A DNA stretch of 24,015 bases from the NCBI GenBank assembly GCA_947372535.1, contig CANBUA010000036.1, forward strand, positions 1-24,015, in the 5' to 3' direction. This DNA is from Burkholderiales bacterium. GTDB taxonomy: Bacteria > Pseudomonadota > Gammaproteobacteria > Burkholderiales > Burkholderiaceae. Below are positions 13,262-21,535 of the stretch, piece after piece; the first letter of the stretch is position 1; each line of letters begins with the position of its first letter. The notes beneath the pieces are model-generated. The model was not told the origin of the DNA. It saw only the letters and a program-made list of their open reading frames with translations, and did no database searches. The translations under genes and the position numbers were made by a program.

Positions 13262-14107
13262 ATGACCTCCCAGAACATCACCCCTGATCTGCGCCAGTGG
13301 ATCGTGGAGCAGGCTGCAGCGGGACATTCGGCGCAGGCCGTGCTGGCGTCCATGCAGGCCAGCGGCTGGCATGTGGATACGGCCTTGGCGGCTTGGCAAG
13401 AGACCATGCAGGCCGATGTCTCCGGGCTTGAGCCAAGCCAGCCGCTGCCTTCAAAGGGGTTGCCGAGCATCGACACCCGCTCGGGCAACACGATCTGGGC
13501 GCATGACCGCGCCATTCGCGTGCTGGCCAGCCTGGAGCATCCGCGCGTCGTGGTGCTGGCCAATGTCTTGAGCCTGGACGAGTGCGAGGAGCTGATGGCG
13601 CTGGCGGCCAAGCGGCTGGACCGCTCCGAAACCGTGGTTCATGAGACGGGCGACAGTGAAATCAACGCGGCCCGCACCAGTGACGGCATGTTTTTCGCCC
13701 GTGCCGAGAATGCCCTCATCGAGCGACTCGACCTGCGCCTGGCGGCCTTGACCGCCTGGCCGGTCGAGAACGGCGAGGGCTTGCAAGTCCTGCGCTATTC
13801 AACCGGCGCGGAGTACAAACCACATTTCGACTATTTCGACCCTGCCCAGCCCGGCACGGCAGCCGTGCTCAAGCGAGGTGGCCAACGTTTGGCCACGGTG
13901 GTGATCTACCTGAACACGCCCGAGCGTGGTGGCGCTACGGTGTTCCCCGATGCAGGCTTGAGTGTCAATCCCGAGGCAGGGCATGCCGTCTTTTTCAGCT
14001 ACGCCTTGCCCGACGCTGCCACCAAGACATTGCATGGTGGTGCCCCTGTCGAGGCTGGCGAAAAGTGGGTCGCGACCCGCTGGCTGCGGGCCGGTAAATT
14101 TGAATGA
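13262..14107 (+). CDS. Prolyl-4-hydroxylase-type 2-oxoglutarate/Fe(II) oxygenase
   Basis: This 281-residue enzyme carries the P4H-type iron and 2-oxoglutarate site: H188 and D190 in YKPHFDYF, distal H258 in KTLHGGAP, and K268 in EKWVATRW as the likely 2-oxoglutarate anchor. The RTSDGMFF segment (138-145) is the conserved substrate-side motif of prolyl hydroxylases. Residues 9-50 form a small helical N-terminal domain (LRQWIVEQAAAGHSAQAVLA), possibly UBA-like. The open frame runs further upstream into yaaA, but the ATG at 13262 follows GGAGG (13247-13251) and begins the homologous region. The substrate is unknown; bacterial members modify peptidyl proline in proteins such as EF-Tu in some species. 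No signal peptide is present, so it acts in the cytosol. Confidence 0.88.
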   Translation: MTSQNITPDLRQWIVEQAAAGHSAQAVLASMQASGWHVDTALAAWQETMQADVSGLEPSQPLPSKGLPSIDTRSGNTIWAHDRAIRVLASLEHPRVVVLANVLSLDECEELMALAAKRLDRSETVVHETGDSEINAARTSDGMFFARAENALIERLDLRLAALTAWPVENGEGLQVLRYSTGAEYKPHFDYFDPAQPGTAAVLKRGGQRLATVVIYLNTPERGGATVFPDAGLSVNPEAGHAVFFSYALPDAATKTLHGGAPVEAGEKWVATRWLRAGKFE

Positions 14108-14222
14108 AAAATTTTCCGAAACTTTGTCAACCGGGCGTCAACGGGGGGCGTTGAAGGTTGGCGAGCTTGAAGCTTCGGCTCGTCAATAACAACCTTTCTT
14201 CCATATTCCCTGGAGTTTTTCC

Positions 14223-14414
14223 ATGAAAAAACTGTTCGCCGCTCTGATCGCTTCGATGTTCGCTCTGTCCGCCTTCGCCGCTGACAAGGCTCCTGCTGCT
14301 GCTTCGGCTCCTGCCGCTGAAGCTTCGGCTCCTGTGGCCAAGGCTCACAAGGCCAAGAAGGCTCACAAGGCCAAGAAGGCAGCTTCGGCTGCTGCAGAAG
14401 CCGCTTCGAAGTAA
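14223..14414 (+). CDS. Small exported Ala/Lys-rich protein
   Basis: This 63-residue protein has a classic signal peptide (MKKLFAALIASMFALSAFA, cleavage before AD) and a mature part of about 44 residues made almost only of Ala, Lys, Pro, Ser, Glu and His, with a tandem repeat KAHKAKKAHKAKK. Ala is 28 of 63 residues. All but two Ala codons are GCT (18) or GCC (8), with no GCG at all, unlike its GC-rich neighbours; this is the bias of a highly expressed gene. GGAG (14212-14215) lies 7 nt before the ATG and a strong terminator follows the stop, so it is probably its own unit. Similar basic, low-complexity exported proteins are annotated as hypothetical in Burkholderiales. The function is unknown; a disordered, cationic envelope protein is my inference. 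Confidence 0.85.
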   Translation: MKKLFAALIASMFALSAFAADKAPAAASAPAAEASAPVAKAHKAKKAHKAKKAASAAAEAASK

Positions 14415-14442
14415 TCTTCGCGGTTCGCTCCGGCGAAAAAAG

Positions 14443-14466
14443 AGCCCGGCTTTGGCCGGGCTTTTT
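14443..14466 (+). terminator. Rho-independent terminator after the small exported protein
   Basis: The stem AGCCCGGC (14443-14450) pairs with GCCGGGCT (14455-14462) around a TTTG loop and is followed by a T-run through 14466. It is about 30 bp after the stop codon. Confidence 0.9.
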
Positions 14467-14502
14467 CATGGGCGCATGGTTCCTCATGCGCCCATGAAAA
14501 AG
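14461..14502. repeat. Perfect inverted repeat joining two opposed terminators
   Basis: Two 18-bp arms (14461-14478 and 14485-14502, core CATGGGCGCATG) flank a 6-nt loop. The outer ends of the arms are the T-run of the forward terminator and the A-run that serves as the T-run of the reverse terminator. Transcripts from either side could form this long hairpin as an alternative to the terminator hairpins. Confidence 0.85.
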
Positions 14503-14519
14503 GGGCCTCGGAAGGCCCC
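14497..14519 (-). terminator. Rho-independent terminator of rhlE
   Basis: On the minus strand the stem GGGGCCT (14519-14513) pairs with AGGCCCC (14508-14502) around a 4-nt loop and is followed by five T (14501-14497). It lies about 30 bp after the rhlE stop codon. Confidence 0.85.
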
Positions 14520-14547
14520 CTTGCTTGTCAAACACCGGCGTCGGTGA

Positions 14548-15906
<1,359 letters not shown>

Positions 15907-16306
15907 GACAACGGCCCTTATAGGCGAAGTTATTTTTGGCGACTGCTCCTGCACTTTCAGGCTAGAAAGCAAGGGTCAACCGAGGATCGACAAGGGGCGT
16001 GTGACACGGTGGCAAGCGGGGAGGGCCTCATGAATCGAGGCGTCACCATCTGCCGTATCGTCTGCCGGAAATCGCCCCTGATCACGGCGCGAACGTTAAA
16101 CCGCTCACCTTTGACGAGGCTGGATTGTAGGTCCCGCTCCGATGCTTTGGCCGCTTAAACATAGGGGGTACCAGTGCAAATGTCTGCCAGTTGACCTTTG
16201 ATGCGCATATTTGTCACTTGCATCCGGCATCAATTGGATAATCGGACTGTCGGTGAGATGACACGGCAAAAACCGGCAGGCCGCCGCGCGCCTACAATCT
16301 CCGCCC
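15907..16306. other. 400-bp divergent intergenic region, rhlE / dnaX
   Basis: No coding sequence or RNA gene is supported here; in particular the conserved 4.5S RNA core is absent on both strands. -10-like TACAAT hexamers occur on both strands: 16293-16298 (plus, just before dnaX) and 16129-16124 (minus). The minus one would give rhlE a leader of about 210 nt. Neither has a good -35 box. The region is more AT-rich than the genes around it. Confidence 0.6.
16293..16298 (+). promoter_or_regulatory. Candidate -10 box of dnaX
   Basis: TACAAT (5 of 6 to consensus) ends 8 nt before the dnaX ATG, so transcription would begin at or within 2-3 nt of the start codon. No Shine-Dalgarno sequence is visible, which agrees with leaderless initiation, but no recognisable -35 box is present. 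Confidence 0.4.
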
Positions 16307-18502
16307 ATGACATCGATGGTTCTGGCGCGCAAATACCGCCCACGCAGTTTTGAGGCCATGGTCGGCCAAGGCCATGTGGTTCAGGCCCTGAGCAATGCTT
16401 TGACGCAGCAACGCCTGCACCACGCCTACATGTTCACGGGCACACGCGGCGTCGGCAAGACAACGGTTTCGCGCATCCTGGCCAAATCGCTCAACTGCGT
16501 CGGCCCCGAAGGCACGGGCACGATCACCGCCCACCCTTGCGGACAATGCCAGCCTTGCCGGGACATCGACGCGGGCCGTTTCGTGGACTACGTCGAGCTC
16601 GATGCCGCCTCCAACCGCGGCGTGGACGAGATCTCGCAGTTGCTGGACCAGGCGGTCTACAAACCGGTCGTGGGGCGCTTCAAGGTCTACATGATCGACG
16701 AAGTGCACATGCTCTCGAACACGGCCTTCAACGCCATGCTCAAGACGCTGGAGGAGCCGCCCGATTACCTGAAGTTCGTGCTGGCCACGACCGATCCGCA
16801 GAAAGTGCCGGTGACGGTGCTGTCGCGCTGCCTGCAGTTCAACCTGCGGCCCATGGCCATGCAGACGGTGAACGAGCACCTGGCCCAGGTGCTGGACGCT
16901 GAGACCGTGGCTTACGAGCCTGGTGCGCTGCGCCTGTTGGCGCGTGCGGCCCGTGGCTCCATGCGCGATGCTTTGTCCTTGACCGACCAGGCGATTGCTT
17001 TCGGGGCGGGGCGGCTTGAAGAAGCGGTCGTCCGCCAGATGCTCGGATCGGTCGATCGCCAGCATGTGGCGCGCATCCTCGAGGCCGTGTCGCAGCAGGA
17101 CGGCGCGGCGCTGGTCGAGGCGGTGGATGGCTTGCGCAAGCTGGGCCTGTCGGCCTCGGGTGCGCTCGATGACCTGGCCGCGGCCTTGCAGCACATGGCC
17201 GTGCTCCAGTCGGTGCCGGCCATGGCCGAGGGCGATGCTGACTTGGTCTCCTGGCGCGATCTGGCCGGGCGTTTTGCCGCCGATGAGACGCAATTGTTCT
17301 ACAGCCTGGCCCTGCATGGTCGGGGTGAGATCGCCTTGGCGCCGGACGAGTATTCGGGCCTGTTGATGATCCTGCTGCGTTGGCTGGCCTTCAAGCCGGG
17401 TTCGACCTTGCTTGCCGCTGGCCCGTCGCGTCTCTCGGAGCAGCCCCCCGGCCCAAAAGCTGACAGCCCGGTGGCCCAGGCGGCGACCGGGCTCTCTTCG
17501 ACGGCCACCGCGATGGCGGCGCCTGTTGCGCGTGTTGAATCAGCGGTGCAGCCAGAGGCTTGGCCATCTGGTGCGGAGACTGCTTCTGTTGCACCCATGT
17601 TGGCATCGACATCGGTGCCTCAGCCTGTGCCAGTGGCCTCGTCCGCTATCCCAGGCACTGCGCCTGTTTCAGTGGTGCCACCGCCCGCAGCGATGCTGGA
17701 TGCGACACTGCCGGCGGTCGTGTCATCTGTGATCACGACGCTTGAGCTTGAAGCAGCGCCTGCGCGCTCATCAGCGCTCACGGCACCGCGCCAGGCCGAG
17801 CCGGAGTCGCCATCACTCACTTCTGAAGACGGTCGCCCTGAGCCGCCGCCCTGGGACGATGAGCCTTCGTATGCAGCGCCAGAGCCTGCGCCCGCCGTCA
17901 TGCGCGAGCAGACCGCGCGTGCGCCGCTTGCGTCATCCGCAGCAGCACGATCATCATCATCATCATCACCGGCGTCGTCGCCACCATTGCGCGATGAGCT
18001 CCCCATGCCGGCGGCCAGACGCCCCGAGCCTGCGCGCAGTCCTGCCGCGTCACCTGAGCAAACCTACACGCAGGTGCCCGAAGTGCCCACCACGCCCTTG
18101 GGCGACCGATGGGCCGACACCGTGGCGCTGCTTCAGCGTGAAGGCTTGGTCGTGGCGCTGGTGCGCGAGTTGGCCATGCAGGCCGAATGCGTGGCCGTGC
18201 AGGACAGCCCGGAGTTGACCCTCTGGCGCCTGCGGGTCGAGCGCGAGAGCCTGCGCGGCGCGCCTCAGATCGAGCGCCTCACGCAGGCCTTGCAAAAGGC
18301 ACTGGGCAGCGACATGCGAATTGAGGTGGAAGCCGGCGTGGCCCGCGATTGCCCCGCCTTGCGTGAGCAGGCCGCCAAGGCCACGCGCCAGGCGGCGTCC
18401 GAACGCCTGATTCGGCAAGATCCGCTGGTGCTGCGTTTGCTGGCGCAATTCCCCGGTGCCCGCTTGGTGGGTGGCTCAATCGCGCCCATGGCGGGCAACT
18501 GA
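16307..18502 (+). CDS. dnaX: DNA polymerase III tau subunit (with predicted gamma isoform)
   Basis: This 731-residue clamp-loader ATPase loads the beta clamp and, as tau, dimerises the polymerase and contacts DnaB. The AAA+ core shows Walker A GTRGVGKT (45-52), zinc ligands C64, C78, C81 and C84, Walker B DEVH (131-134) and sensor SRC (173-175). The collar domain ends near residue 365. A long Pro/Ala/Ser linker follows, then the tau-specific C-terminal domain (DRWADTVALLQREGL ... RQDPLVLRLLAQFPGARLVGGSI). A -1 frameshift signal at codons 383-384 predicts a gamma product of 385 residues ending at TGA 17461-17463. The start is ATG 16307; MVLARKYRPR four codons in is an alternative. It is followed by ybaB and recR, the classic arrangement. 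Confidence 0.96.
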   Translation: MTSMVLARKYRPRSFEAMVGQGHVVQALSNALTQQRLHHAYMFTGTRGVGKTTVSRILAKSLNCVGPEGTGTITAHPCGQCQPCRDIDAGRFVDYVELDAASNRGVDEISQLLDQAVYKPVVGRFKVYMIDEVHMLSNTAFNAMLKTLEEPPDYLKFVLATTDPQKVPVTVLSRCLQFNLRPMAMQTVNEHLAQVLDAETVAYEPGALRLLARAARGSMRDALSLTDQAIAFGAGRLEEAVVRQMLGSVDRQHVARILEAVSQQDGAALVEAVDGLRKLGLSASGALDDLAAALQHMAVLQSVPAMAEGDADLVSWRDLAGRFAADETQLFYSLALHGRGEIALAPDEYSGLLMILLRWLAFKPGSTLLAAGPSRLSEQPPGPKADSPVAQAATGLSSTATAMAAPVARVESAVQPEAWPSGAETASVAPMLASTSVPQPVPVASSAIPGTAPVSVVPPPAAMLDATLPAVVSSVITTLELEAAPARSSALTAPRQAEPESPSLTSEDGRPEPPPWDDEPSYAAPEPAPAVMREQTARAPLASSAAARSSSSSSPASSPPLRDELPMPAARRPEPARSPAASPEQTYTQVPEVPTTPLGDRWADTVALLQREGLVVALVRELAMQAECVAVQDSPELTLWRLRVERESLRGAPQIERLTQALQKALGSDMRIEVEAGVARDCPALREQAAKATRQAASERLIRQDPLVLRLLAQFPGARLVGGSIAPMAGN
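17437..17493 (+). promoter_or_regulatory. Predicted -1 programmed ribosomal frameshift cassette in dnaX
   Basis: The parts in order are a Shine-Dalgarno-like GGAG (17437-17440); 11 nt; the heptamer C CCA AAA (17452-17458) set in the reading frame as X XXY YYZ; a 6-nt spacer; and a stem AGCCCGGT (17465-17472) with ACCGGGCT (17486-17493), 13-nt loop. Slipping back one base after the Lys codon gives AGC then TGA (17461-17463), so the shifted product ends one residue later. The layout equals the E. coli dnaX site, where the heptamer is A AAA AAG. A bacterial tRNA-Pro with anticodon cmo5UGG can read both CCA and CCC, so re-pairing is reasonable. It is predicted from sequence only. Confidence 0.72.
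17951..17968 (+). repeat. (TCA)6 trinucleotide repeat in the dnaX linker
   Basis: Six tandem TCA codons encode a run of six Ser in the disordered tau linker. TCA is an unusual Ser codon for this GC-rich sequence. Length changes would keep the frame. Confidence 0.9.
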
Positions 18503-18513
18503 CCCACTGATTT

Positions 18514-18542
18514 TTGGCCGTCCAGCTCCGATGCTGGACAAT
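18514..18542 (+). promoter_or_regulatory. Candidate promoter with internal dyad before ybaB
   Basis: TTGGCC (18514-18519), a 17-nt spacer and GACAAT (18537-18542) form a moderate sigma70 match (4 of 6 each) in the dnaX-ybaB gap. An inverted repeat GTCCAGC/GCTGGAC (18520-18526 and 18533-18539, 6-nt loop) lies between the boxes. It could be an operator or an RNA hairpin; no T-run follows, so it is not a simple terminator. Confidence 0.4.
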
Positions 18543-18570
18543 CACGACTTTTGATGGACAAGGAGATCCC

Positions 18571-18897
18571 ATGCTCAAAGGACAACTGGCCGGGCTGATG
18601 AAACAAGCCCAGCAAATGCAGGACAACCTCAAGAAGGCTCAGGACGAACTGGGCCTGGTCGACGTCGAGGGGCAATCGGGTTCCGGCCTGGTCAAGGTGG
18701 TCATGAGCTGCAAGAACGTGGTCAAGCGCGTGACCATCGACCCCAGCCTGCTGGCCGATGATAAAGACATGCTGGAAGACCTGGTCGCTGCTGCCTTCAA
18801 TGATGCCGTGCGCCGTGCCGAGACCACCTCGTCCGAGAAGATGGGCAAGCTGACGGCGGGCATGCCCATGCCGCCCGGCATGAAACTGCCTTTCTGA
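18571..18897 (+). CDS. ybaB: YbaB/EbfC-family nucleoid-associated protein
   Basis: This 108-residue small DNA-binding protein forms tweezer-like dimers. The family pattern is complete: [27 protein letters not shown] (helix), the [24 protein letters not shown] sheet region, and a second helix ending in the PPGMKLPF tail. AAGGAG (18560-18565) lies 5 nt before the ATG and fixes the start; the frame is open further upstream without meaning. It sits between dnaX and recR as in most bacteria, which suggests a role tied to replication or repair, though its exact task is unsettled. Confidence 0.95.
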   Translation: MLKGQLAGLMKQAQQMQDNLKKAQDELGLVDVEGQSGSGLVKVVMSCKNVVKRVTIDPSLLADDKDMLEDLVAAAFNDAVRRAETTSSEKMGKLTAGMPMPPGMKLPF

Positions 18898-18904
18898 TCT
18901 ACCG

Positions 18905-19492
18905 ATGTCCGATCCCGTTGTCCAGGGCCTGATCGAGGCCTTGCGCGCCTTGCCCGGCGTGGGGCAGAAATCGGCGCAGCGCATGGCCTACCACCTGCTG
19001 CAGCACAACCGTGCCGGGGCGGTGCGCCTGGCCCAGTCGCTGCTGCAGTCGGTGGACGAAGTGGGGCACTGCGAGCGTTGCCACACCTTCAGCCGGGACC
19101 GCATCTGCTCGATTTGCCAGGATCCGACTCGCGACGCCCGTGTGCTGTGCGTGGTCGAAACCCCGGCCGACCTCGCCGCGCTGGAGCGCTCGGGCAGCTA
19201 CAAGGGGCAGTACTTCGTGCTGGCGGGGGTGCTCAGCCCGCTTGATGGCGTGGGCGTGCATGACATTGGCTTTGCGCCACTCATGAGCCGCGTGGCCGAT
19301 GGCGCCATCGACGAGGTGGTGCTGGCCACGAACTTCACGGCTGAGGGCGAGGTGACCGCCCATGTGCTGAGCGAACAACTTCGCGCCAGAGGCCTGAAGG
19401 TGACCCGCCTGGCGCGTGGTGTGCCCGTGGGCAGTGAACTCGAGTACGTGGACCTGGGCACCATCGCCCATGCCTTGATGGACCGTCGCTGA
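18905..19492 (+). CDS. recR: Recombination protein RecR
   Basis: This 195-residue protein works with RecF and RecO to load RecA on gapped DNA. It has an N-terminal helix-hairpin-helix ([18 protein letters not shown]), a four-Cys zinc finger (C56, C59, C68 and C71 in [16 protein letters not shown]), and a Toprim domain ([17 protein letters not shown] ... [21 protein letters not shown]) ending in the C-terminal Walker-B-like region [12 protein letters not shown]. It starts 7 bp after ybaB without a visible ribosome-binding site, so translation may be coupled to ybaB. Confidence 0.96.
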   Translation: MSDPVVQGLIEALRALPGVGQKSAQRMAYHLLQHNRAGAVRLAQSLLQSVDEVGHCERCHTFSRDRICSICQDPTRDARVLCVVETPADLAALERSGSYKGQYFVLAGVLSPLDGVGVHDIGFAPLMSRVADGAIDEVVLATNFTAEGEVTAHVLSEQLRARGLKVTRLARGVPVGSELEYVDLGTIAHALMDRR

Positions 19493-19509
19493 AACGACTG
19501 GGCTGGGCA

Positions 19510-19528
19510 GGCTGCTGATTCAGCAGCC
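19510..19528. terminator. Palindrome between convergent recR and mltD
   Basis: GGCTGCTGA-T-TCAGCAGCC has 9-bp arms around one base. It is 18 bp after the recR stop and 46 bp after the mltD stop on the other strand. No T-run follows on either side, so it may be a weak or Rho-assisted bidirectional terminator. Confidence 0.4.
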
Positions 19529-19573
19529 CATCGCCCTCGAATTCAACTCAGCGCATCCCCACCACAGCCCGGG

Positions 19574-21535
19574 TCATTGCGCGGCAGCTGCCACCCGCAC
19601 CTTGCTGTGTCGGCTGGCGTTGTTGTTCTGACGCGCCGTACTGCTGGCCACTTTGGCCTTGGTGCCGGACTTGGCTTGTGCGGTCACCGTGCGGCCGCGA
19701 TGGCCCGTGGTGGCCTTGCCTGTGACCGTCGAAGTCGTGGTGTTGGCTGAGACTTTGAGGAAGCGGCCGGCAGGTGTCGCAGCATTGGTCTTGGTCGATG
19801 AGCTGGCCTTGGCATTGACCGCAACATCGCCACCACGGCTTGATGAAGACCGCGACGACGAAGAAGACGCCATGTGACGCCCCGCCTTGACCGGCACATA
19901 CACCACGATGGCTTGCGAGCGCTTGAAAGCGGCCGAGGTGCCAGTGCGGTTCCATTGCGCGACCTGCACCGGCGAGACCTTGTAGCGCCGCGCGATGCTG
20001 ATCACCGTGTCGCGCTTGCCTGCCTTGATCGTCATGCGGCGCATGGGCGGCAGGTCAGGCGAGAGGCTCATCATGGCGTTGTCGGCCACATGCTCGGACA
20101 CGTCCTGCTCACGCTGTTGAGGGCGCGGCACCAGCAAGGTGGAACCGCCCTTGACCAACATGCGCAAGGGGATGTGGTTGAGTTCGCGCAAGCCCGCTTC
20201 GCTCATGCCGACCTGGCGGGCGGCTTCCGAGGGGCGCATGGTCTTGGGCACGACCCATGCCGTCCAGGTGGCCAATGCCCCCCGGTGCTGGCCGAGGTTG
20301 TGCATGAACTGCGTGGCGTTGGTGTAGGGCAGCAGAATTTGCGGCGTGCCAGCGGCCAGGATCACCGGCTTGTTCATCGACGGGTTGAGCGCCTGGAAGT
20401 CATCCTGGGGCAGCTGAGCCAGCTTGGCCGCCAACGCCACGTCCATGTCGCGCTGAATGGGCACGCTCACGAAGTAGGGGTGGTTCTCGATGGCTGGCAG
20501 GGTGAGTCCATAGGTCTCGGGGTGCATGACGATGTTGCGCACCGCGTGCAGCTTGGGCACGTAGTTGCGCGTCTCCAGTGGCATGCTCAGGTTGGCGTAG
20601 TCCGTGGGAAGGCCCAGCCTGGTGTTGCGGTTGATGGCGCGCTGCACATTGCCTTCGCCCCAGTTGTAAGCGGCCAAGGCCAAGTGCCAGTCACCGAACT
20701 GGCGGTTGAGCCTTTGCAGGTAATCCATGGCGGCCCGGGTTGAGGCCAGCACGTCGCGGCGGTCGTCACGGAACATGTTCTGCTTGAGCTCGAAATCCTT
20801 GCCTGTGGCCGGCATGAACTGCCAGATGCCCGAGGCGCGCGCCGAGGACATCGCCTGCGGATTGAAGGCGCTTTCGATGAAGGGCAGCAGCGCCAGCTCG
20901 GTAGGCATCTGACGGCGTTCTGCTTCTTCGACGACGTGGAAAAGGTAGCGGTTGGCCCGCTCCATCATGCGGGTGACGTACTCAGGGCGGCTCGAATACC
21001 AGCGCTCGTGATCGGCCACCAAGTCGCTGGTCAGGGGCGGCAGGGCAAAACCATGGCGCACGCGGCCCCACAGATCGGCCGTGGCATTGTGGTCGTCCAG
21101 GTTGAGCGTCATGTCCGGGCGCAGCGGGTCGGTCGGGGTGCCGGCGGCTTCGCGGGCTTCCTCGTCGGCCATGCCGTTGCGTGCCGTGCCATTCAGCGGC
21201 TGTTCACCGGCGCCCAGGTTGTCCATCGGCAAGGGGCGGGAGATCACCGAAGGGCCACCGGCAAAGCGGGCTTCGTCCACGGCCAGGGGCTGCGCCGTTT
21301 TGGCGGCGGCGTTGGCGCGGTCATTGAGCAGCGGTTTGTTGCGACTGCCCTCCGTCACGGAGGCCACAGGCCGCATGTCCGCGACGATCACGGGCGCGTG
21401 AGGCGTCTTGTCGTCGCGGGTGATGTTGAAGGTTTCCTTGAGGGTGCTGCAACCGTTCAGCCATGGCAGGGACATGCAAGTCAGGACAGCCCAGGCCAGT
21501 CGGCGAACGCGGTGGGGGAGGTGGATTTGTCTCAT
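19574..21535 (-). CDS. mltD: Membrane-bound lytic murein transglycosylase D
   Basis: This 653-residue lipoprotein cleaves peptidoglycan glycan strands with formation of 1,6-anhydro-muramyl ends. The lipobox is LNGC with C29 as the lipidated residue after a basic, hydrophobic leader. The SLT domain has the catalytic Glu in LLPFIESAF (E221), then SGIWQFMPATG and LALAAYNWGEGNV (near 286-297). One clear LysM repeat (IKAGKRDTVISIARRYKVSPVQVAQWN) and a weaker one before it (EAARQVGMSEAGLRELN) bind peptidoglycan. The last 100 or so residues are Ser/Ala/Thr/Lys-rich low complexity. I choose the ATG at 21535 because it overlaps the gloB stop as ATGA; an upstream ATG at 21556 would lie within gloB. Confidence 0.94.
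   Translation of the reverse strand: MRQIHLPHRVRRLAWAVLTCMSLPWLNGCSTLKETFNITRDDKTPHAPVIVADMRPVASVTEGSRNKPLLNDRANAAAKTAQPLAVDEARFAGGPSVISRPLPMDNLGAGEQPLNGTARNGMADEEAREAAGTPTDPLRPDMTLNLDDHNATADLWGRVRHGFALPPLTSDLVADHERWYSSRPEYVTRMMERANRYLFHVVEEAERRQMPTELALLPFIESAFNPQAMSSARASGIWQFMPATGKDFELKQNMFRDDRRDVLASTRAAMDYLQRLNRQFGDWHLALAAYNWGEGNVQRAINRNTRLGLPTDYANLSMPLETRNYVPKLHAVRNIVMHPETYGLTLPAIENHPYFVSVPIQRDMDVALAAKLAQLPQDDFQALNPSMNKPVILAAGTPQILLPYTNATQFMHNLGQHRGALATWTAWVVPKTMRPSEAARQVGMSEAGLRELNHIPLRMLVKGGSTLLVPRPQQREQDVSEHVADNAMMSLSPDLPPMRRMTIKAGKRDTVISIARRYKVSPVQVAQWNRTGTSAAFKRSQAIVVYVPVKAGRHMASSSSSRSSSSRGGDVAVNAKASSSTKTNAATPAGRFLKVSANTTTSTVTGKATTGHRGRTVTAQAKSGTKAKVASSTARQNNNASRHSKVRVAAAAQ

Noticed and set aside
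15907..16306. A 4.5S (SRP) RNA gene, often found near dnaX
   Set aside because: The conserved core sequence of that RNA is not present on either strand.
16105..16359. An 84-codon minus-strand open frame in the rhlE/dnaX gap
   Set aside because: No recognisable domain, no ribosome-binding site, overlaps the dnaX start, and amino-acid composition looks like translated non-coding DNA.
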